DNA of 64,000 nt from Corynebacterium sp. p3-SID1056. Lineage in GTDB: Bacteria > Actinomycetota > Actinomycetes > Mycobacteriales > Mycobacteriaceae. The notes beneath the pieces were generated by a model. It did no database searches. It was given only the letters and a program-made list of their open reading frames with translations, and was not told the DNA's origin. The position numbers and the translations under genes were made by a program. The DNA is taken from assembly GCF_025152525.1 (NCBI RefSeq), contig NZ_JALXXL010000008.1, positions 1-64,000 on the forward strand. Reading direction: 5' to 3'. This document shows positions 60,146 through 64,000 of the stretch, piece after piece (the first letter of the stretch is position 1; the number at the start of each line of letters is the position of its first letter).

Positions 60146-61027
60146 TCACTTACCTCGATGGAACAGCAAACTGTACGCACGCTGCATAAGCTGTAACGGG
60201 AGCGCTCGGTAAAGGTTTCGGAGTACGAAGTTGAGACGCGCTCGCATCGGCGAGACAAGGCCATATTGGACCAGGGCCGACTGAAGTTCCCTTTCAGCTT
60301 CGCGCACGTTTTTCGCGGAACGGCGCCTGAACTGCTCTTGATCAACCCGGAAGTATGTCAGGGGTTCCGGAAGATTATAAAGCTTTTTCCCCTGCGAGAT
60401 CATGCGTGCCCATAGGTCATAGTCCTCCATGCCATGCAGGTCACGGTAGCCTCCTGCGGCACGGACGTCGGCGGTGCGAAACATTACTGAAGGGTGGTTC
60501 ATTGGGGAATTCAGACGGACGTACTTTGCGATTGCAGCGGAGGTTTCCGGCAGTGCTCTGACATTACCGTGACCCGAACCGTTGAATTCCCTCATGGATG
60601 AGCCGACTACCGAGATATCGGGATGCTCGTTAAGGAAGTGGAGCTGGGTTTCGATGCGGTGCGGGAAAGCGGCATCATCTGAGTCGAGGCGTGCGACAAA
60701 CTCGGTATCGACTGTATGGAGACCTACTGCCAGAGCTTTCCCGAGACCGACATTTTCCGGCAGTGGCAGTGTATCGACTGTGTGGAGAAGTGCGCGGACT
60801 TCCGGGGCGACCGGTCCGTCGAGAACCACGAGGATGCGTTCGGGGGGCCGAGTCTGTGCTTGCAGGCTCTCCAAGGCGAAAGCAAGGTCGCCAGGCTGCG
60901 TTTTTGCGTACACGGACATGAGTACTGTGACTTCGCCTACGCGCAATGGCTTGACCTGCTTTTCTTGATCCAAAGTTGATTCATCCTTGTCTGACATAGC
61001 CGGCGTACTCTCAGCGAGCGTGGACAT
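60146..61027 (-). CDS. Family 2 glycosyltransferase of the rml cluster
   Basis: 293 residues; ATG 61027 chosen, with 60997 as alternative. Motifs: TVLMSVYAKTQPGDLAFALE, ARLDSDDAAFPHR (the D-x-D part) and MEDYDLWARM. GC content is visibly lower than in the neighbours (about half versus over 60% in sampled lines), pointing to horizontal exchange of this gene. It follows rmlA by 11 nt. The acceptor is unknown; an envelope polysaccharide is likely. A weak hairpin GGCG/CGCC lies at 60121-60134 after it, with nothing else in the 99-bp gap. Confidence 0.88.
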   Translation of the reverse strand: MSTLAESTPAMSDKDESTLDQEKQVKPLRVGEVTVLMSVYAKTQPGDLAFALESLQAQTRPPERILVVLDGPVAPEVRALLHTVDTLPLPENVGLGKALAVGLHTVDTEFVARLDSDDAAFPHRIETQLHFLNEHPDISVVGSSMREFNGSGHGNVRALPETSAAIAKYVRLNSPMNHPSVMFRTADVRAAGGYRDLHGMEDYDLWARMISQGKKLYNLPEPLTYFRVDQEQFRRRSAKNVREAERELQSALVQYGLVSPMRARLNFVLRNLYRALPLQLMQRAYSLLFHRGK

Positions 61028-61038
61028 ACCGGCTGAGT

Positions 61039-61902
61039 CTAGTCCCGCGCCGCGTCCAGCAGGTAGCGCCCGTAGCCCGACTTCAGCGTGGCGCGGCCAA
61101 GCTCTTCGAGCGCCTCGCGCGAGATGAAGCCCTCCCGGTAGGCGGCCACCTCGGGTGAGCCGATGATGGTGCCGGTGCGTTTCTGGATGACCTCCACGTA
61201 CGCGCTGGCTTCGCTCATGGAGTCGATTGTGCCGGTATCGAGCCACACGTCCCCGCGGTGCAGGCGGTGGACTTTCAGCGCGCCCTCGCGCAGGTAGGCC
61301 TCGTTCACGCTGGTGATTTCCAGCTCGCCGCGCGCGCTCGGGGTGATCTGCTTGGCGATGTCCACGACCCGGTTGTCATAGAAGTACAGGCCCACCACCG
61401 CGAAGTTGGACTTCGGGTGCGCGGGCTTTTCCTCGATGGACAGGGCGGTGCCGTTGGCGTCGAAGTCGACGACGCCGTAGCGCTGCGGGTCCGAGACCTC
61501 GTAGGCGAAGATCGTGCCGCCGTCCACGTCGCGGATTTCGCCCAGGATGCGGGTCAGCTGCGCGCCTTCGAAGATGTTGTCGCCGAGCACGAGCGCGACC
61601 GAGTCCTCGCCGATGAAATCCTCGCCGATGATGAAGGCCTGCGCGAGTCCATCTGGGGAGGGCTGGACGGCGTAGCTGAGCATGATGCCGAAACGCGAGC
61701 CGTCGCCAAGCAGGCGCTTGAACGCGTCCGCATCCTCCGGGGTGGTGATGATGAGGATCTCCCGGATCCCCGCGCTGATCAGGGTGGTCAGCGGGTAGTA
61801 GATCATCGGCTTGTCGTAGATGGGCATGAGCTGCTTCGATATGCCCTGCGTGATCGGGTACAGCCGCGTGCCGGACCCGCCGGCCAAGATGATGCCTCGC
61901 AT
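61039..61902 (-). CDS. rmlA: Glucose-1-phosphate thymidylyltransferase
   Basis: 287 residues, full length. The N-terminal signature is [16 protein letters not shown], followed by [13 protein letters not shown], then VLGDNIF and [11 protein letters not shown]. It makes dTDP-glucose from dTTP and glucose-1-phosphate, the first step toward dTDP-L-rhamnose, needed for the arabinogalactan linker of Corynebacterium. The rest of the pathway (rmlCD, rmlB) lies next to it. Confidence 0.97.
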   Translation of the reverse strand: MRGIILAGGSGTRLYPITQGISKQLMPIYDKPMIYYPLTTLISAGIREILIITTPEDADAFKRLLGDGSRFGIMLSYAVQPSPDGLAQAFIIGEDFIGEDSVALVLGDNIFEGAQLTRILGEIRDVDGGTIFAYEVSDPQRYGVVDFDANGTALSIEEKPAHPKSNFAVVGLYFYDNRVVDIAKQITPSARGELEITSVNEAYLREGALKVHRLHRGDVWLDTGTIDSMSEASAYVEVIQKRTGTIIGSPEVAAYREGFISREALEELGRATLKSGYGRYLLDAARD

Positions 61903-61924
61903 GCGTCCCAGACTAGCTGGTCGT

Positions 61925-62347
61925 TTATCCCTCGGACATCTCCTTGAGGAAGTCCTCGAACGTGTAGCGCCCCGCGGCGATCTCGCGCACGTCGAACTTC
62001 ACGGCCAGGCCGAGCACCGTGGTCAGCACACCGAGGATGAGCAGCGCGATCTGCGGCTTGCTGATCTTGGAGAAGTCACCGCTGGACAGTGCCAGCATGA
62101 TGTCAGGCGCCGCGGTCGTGCTTGTCGACGTCGCAGGCGTCACCGTCGGCGTGACCGTCACGGTCACCGTTGGCGTGGGCGTTGCAGTGCCAGTCGGAGT
62201 TGCAGTCGGCGTCGCAGTGCCAGTCGCGGTGGCTGTTGCGGTGTGAGTCTCGCTCGCGCTTTCAGGAGCAGCCTGCGCCGGCGCGATCACACACGCGGCA
62301 CCGAGAGCAGCGGTAGTGGCAATAGCCGCGAAAAGCTTCTTCGACAT
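61925..62347 (-). CDS. Secreted Thr/Val-rich protein between rmlA and rmlCD
   Basis: 140 residues from ATG 62347, with AGGAG 6 nt upstream. A signal peptide (1-26) is followed by a low-complexity Thr/Ala/Pro/Val stretch (about 33-78, repeats such as [18 protein letters not shown]), a helix at about 100-120 and a short acidic end KEMSEG. Possibly O-glycosylated, as such Thr/Pro stretches often are. No family recognised. It sits inside the rhamnose cluster. Confidence 0.7.
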   Translation of the reverse strand: MSKKLFAAIATTAALGAACVIAPAQAAPESASETHTATATATGTATPTATPTGTATPTPTVTVTVTPTVTPATSTSTTAAPDIMLALSSGDFSKISKPQIALLILGVLTTVLGLAVKFDVREIAAGRYTFEDFLKEMSEG

Positions 62348-62397
62348 TGGGAGCTCCTTTAATGTTTCTGGCAGCGAAGCAAGTACAGGGTTTAAAC

Positions 62398-63720
62398 CTA
62401 CTGCATCGCAAGGTAGAGAGCGAGTGCTGCGCGCCAATTCATCGGCGCAAACCCGGTCGCCTTGATCTTGTCCAAGCTCAGCGTGGACTCCGCCGGGCGC
62501 GGCGCTTCAGGGCCGTTGAGCTCGGCATACTGCGCGGTGGTCACCGGGTGTACCTCGGAAGGGTCGTGGCCAACCCCGATGAATACGGCCATGGCGATCT
62601 CGTCGCGTCCCACCGCATCCCCGTCCGAGGTGAGGTTGTACACCCCGTACTCGGCCTTCGTCCGCAGCAGGTGCGCGATACCCTTGGCCAGGTCCTCGGC
62701 GTAGGTGGGGCGGCCTCGCTGGTCCATGATCACCTTCGGCTCCACCCCGCGCGCGGCTAGGCCCGCCATGGTGGACATGAAGTTGTTCCCGTCGCCGAAG
62801 ACCCAGGCGGTGCGCACCACGTAGTGCTTGCGCGCTACCTGCGCTGCCGTATCGCCCGCGGCTTTCGACGCCCCGTAGGCCGACAGCGGCGACGGCAGCT
62901 CCGTCTCGTCGTGGACCTCGTTGGTGCCGTCGAAGATGTAGTCGCTGGAGACGTGCACGAGCGTCAGGTCGTGCGCGTTGCAGATCGCCGCCAGGCGCGC
63001 CGGACCTGCAGCGTTAATGGCCCAGGCGGTAGCCCGGTCGTTCTCGGCACCGTTGACGTCGTTGTAGGCCGCGCAGTTGATCACCGCCCAGTACTGGGAG
63101 AAGTCCAGCTCCGGCATATCGGTCAGGTCGAACTCGGCGCGGGTGAAGAAGTCGGCCTCGTCCTCGCTGTAGATCTGCTTGAGCGCCCGGCCTAGCTGGC
63201 CGTTCGCGCCGGTGACGAGGATTTTGCGGGGCGGGACGGGCGTGGCGTCGGCAAGCGCAGGGTGCGCCTTGTCGGCCTCCGAGAGCTCGGTAGGCTGCAG
63301 CGGCCACTCGATCTCCTTGTAGGAGCAAAACGCGTACCTGCCGTCCGGGTTGTAGCGCTGATTCACCAGGTAGATGTAGGTGGTGTCGTCCTCGAGCGCC
63401 TGGAAGCCGTTGGCCACCCCGCGCGGGACGAACACCGCCGTGTCCGGGCCGACCTCGAGCCCGAAGGTTGCACCAAAGGTGGGCGAACCCGCGCGCATAT
63501 CCACCCACGCGGCGTAGACGCGGCCGTTGGCGACTGAGACCCACTTGTCCCAGGGCTCGGCGTGCATCCCGCGGGTCGCGCCGCGCCGGGCGTTGAAGCT
63601 CACGTTCTGCTGCGCGGGCACAAGCGCCTGGCCGGCCCAGTTCTCCTTGAACCAGCCGCGGTTGTCCTCGTGCACGCGCAGCGAGTGGATTTGCAGGCCT
63701 TCAATCGGGGTGTCAACCAT
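62398..63720 (-). CDS. rmlCD: Fused dTDP-4-dehydrorhamnose 3,5-epimerase and reductase
   Basis: 440 residues in two parts. 1-160 is RmlC (cupin fold), with the conserved H53 in RGMHAEPWDKW and the NARRGATRG region. 166-440 is RmlD, a short-chain reductase with GANGQLG (171-177), HVSSDYIFDG and the Y-x-x-x-K motif in YGASK. It does the last two steps to dTDP-L-rhamnose. The same fusion is known in Corynebacterium. Confidence 0.95.
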   Translation of the reverse strand: MVDTPIEGLQIHSLRVHEDNRGWFKENWAGQALVPAQQNVSFNARRGATRGMHAEPWDKWVSVANGRVYAAWVDMRAGSPTFGATFGLEVGPDTAVFVPRGVANGFQALEDDTTYIYLVNQRYNPDGRYAFCSYKEIEWPLQPTELSEADKAHPALADATPVPPRKILVTGANGQLGRALKQIYSEDEADFFTRAEFDLTDMPELDFSQYWAVINCAAYNDVNGAENDRATAWAINAAGPARLAAICNAHDLTLVHVSSDYIFDGTNEVHDETELPSPLSAYGASKAAGDTAAQVARKHYVVRTAWVFGDGNNFMSTMAGLAARGVEPKVIMDQRGRPTYAEDLAKGIAHLLRTKAEYGVYNLTSDGDAVGRDEIAMAVFIGVGHDPSEVHPVTTAQYAELNGPEAPRPAESTLSLDKIKATGFAPMNWRAALALYLAMQ

Positions 63721-63730
63721 GTGGGTCAGT

Positions 63731-64000
63731 CTACTGGCCGCGCGCGGCGTAGCCCGCCTCTACCTCGGCCTTGCCGCCCGCCCACCAGGGCTCGTTGTCG
63801 CGGTACCACTCGATGGTCTGCTCCAGGCCCGCCCGCAGGTCCGTGTAGCGCGGGGCCCACCCCAGCTCGCGGCACAGCTTCGTGGCGTCCATGGTGTAGC
63901 GCTGGTCGTGGCCGGGTCGGTCCGCCACGTGCTCGTAAGTGCCGCCCATGAGTTCACAGATTTCCTCGATGACCTGCTTGTTCGTCACGTGCACGGCGTC
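63731..64000 (-). CDS. rmlB: dTDP-glucose 4,6-dehydratase, C-terminal part
   Basis: The frame is open to the right edge; the last 89 codons are present (ending YAARGQ). Residues TYEHVADRPGHDQRYTMDATK and ELGWAPRYTDLRAGLEQTIEWY are typical of the RmlB end. It makes the 4-keto sugar between RmlA and RmlC. It lies 10 nt before rmlCD in the same direction. Confidence 0.93.
   Translation of the reverse strand, partial: DAVHVTNKQVIEEICELMGGTYEHVADRPGHDQRYTMDATKLCRELGWAPRYTDLRAGLEQTIEWYRDNEPWWAGGKAEVEAGYAARGQ

Noticed and set aside
1..64000. CRISPR arrays, intact insertion sequences, rRNA genes
   Set aside because: No regularly spaced repeats with spacers, no transposase and no rRNA sequence were seen.

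Overview
The window looks like a chromosomal segment of a Corynebacterium (Mycobacteriales, high-GC Actinomycetota). Most coding DNA is GC-rich, and the gene content and order match the glxR-nth-marP-ssd/tad-topA-cyaB-holB block and the rml/mscR block known from Corynebacterium. Also typical are a mycothiol-dependent formaldehyde dehydrogenase, a WhiB regulator next to a class A PBP, an RmlC-RmlD fusion, and many start codons 7-8 nt after a -10-like hexamer, which points to leaderless transcription. The species cannot be named from the sequence alone.

Layout. 1-2.6 kb: the end of an ABC-2 permease followed by a two-component system. 2.6-8.5 kb (minus strand): a complete Mrp/Mnh cation/proton antiporter operon, with MnhA carrying the MnhB domain. 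8.8-10.2 kb: a heptad-repeat membrane protein. 10.2-10.7 kb: a region without protein genes that holds a probable structured RNA with its own terminator, two unusual long-stem inverted repeats, and tRNA-Pro(CGG). 10.75-15.3 kb: phosphoesterase, YqeY, a class A PBP and a WhcA-type WhiB. 15.3-23.4 kb: a complete kdpFABC-kdpDE potassium uptake locus, with an extra 27-codon hydrophobic ORF coupled to kdpF. 23.4-32.7 kb: small conserved genes, RidA, a metallo-hydrolase, the cAMP regulator GlxR, Nth, a TlpA-like thioredoxin, a NUDIX CoA pyrophosphatase, MarP, hydrolases, a holin-like protein and a HAD phosphatase. 32.9-37.4 kb: a Tad/Flp pilus operon (ssd, tadA, tadB, tadC, pilin, tadE-like, tadG-like). 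37.4-47.8 kb: a DUF1998 helicase, a cold-shock protein, DedA, topoisomerase I, a membrane protein, the adenylate cyclase CyaB and HolB.

47.8-50.1 kb is the only clearly accessory stretch. It starts at tRNA-Thr(CGT), continues with a degraded tyrosine-recombinase C-terminus, then three AT-richer genes (two of unknown family and a small membrane protein) and about 110-bp direct repeats. This looks like the scar of an integrated element. 50.1-57.1 kb returns to core-like genes: MFS transporter, acyl-CoA synthetase, SGNH hydrolase, a PadR regulator with its membrane-protein partner, mycothiol-dependent formaldehyde dehydrogenase and a partner metallo-hydrolase. 57.1-64 kb (minus strand) is an envelope polysaccharide cluster (rmlB, rmlCD, a Thr-rich secreted protein, rmlA, two glycosyltransferases, a DUF2304 protein, a DsbA-like protein) ending in a solitary C5-cytosine DNA methyltransferase.

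How the genes connect. CyaB makes the cAMP that GlxR senses, and both are in the window. Mrp and Kdp together handle Na+/H+ and K+ homeostasis. The rml genes make dTDP-L-rhamnose for the arabinogalactan linker. The most notable unexplained signals are a dispersed 11-mer (GCTTATCGACG, 14 exact copies plus one one-base variant), the candidate small RNA and paired inverted repeats at 10.2-10.5 kb, the tRNA-Thr integration scar with its repeats, and the small ORF leading the kdp operon.
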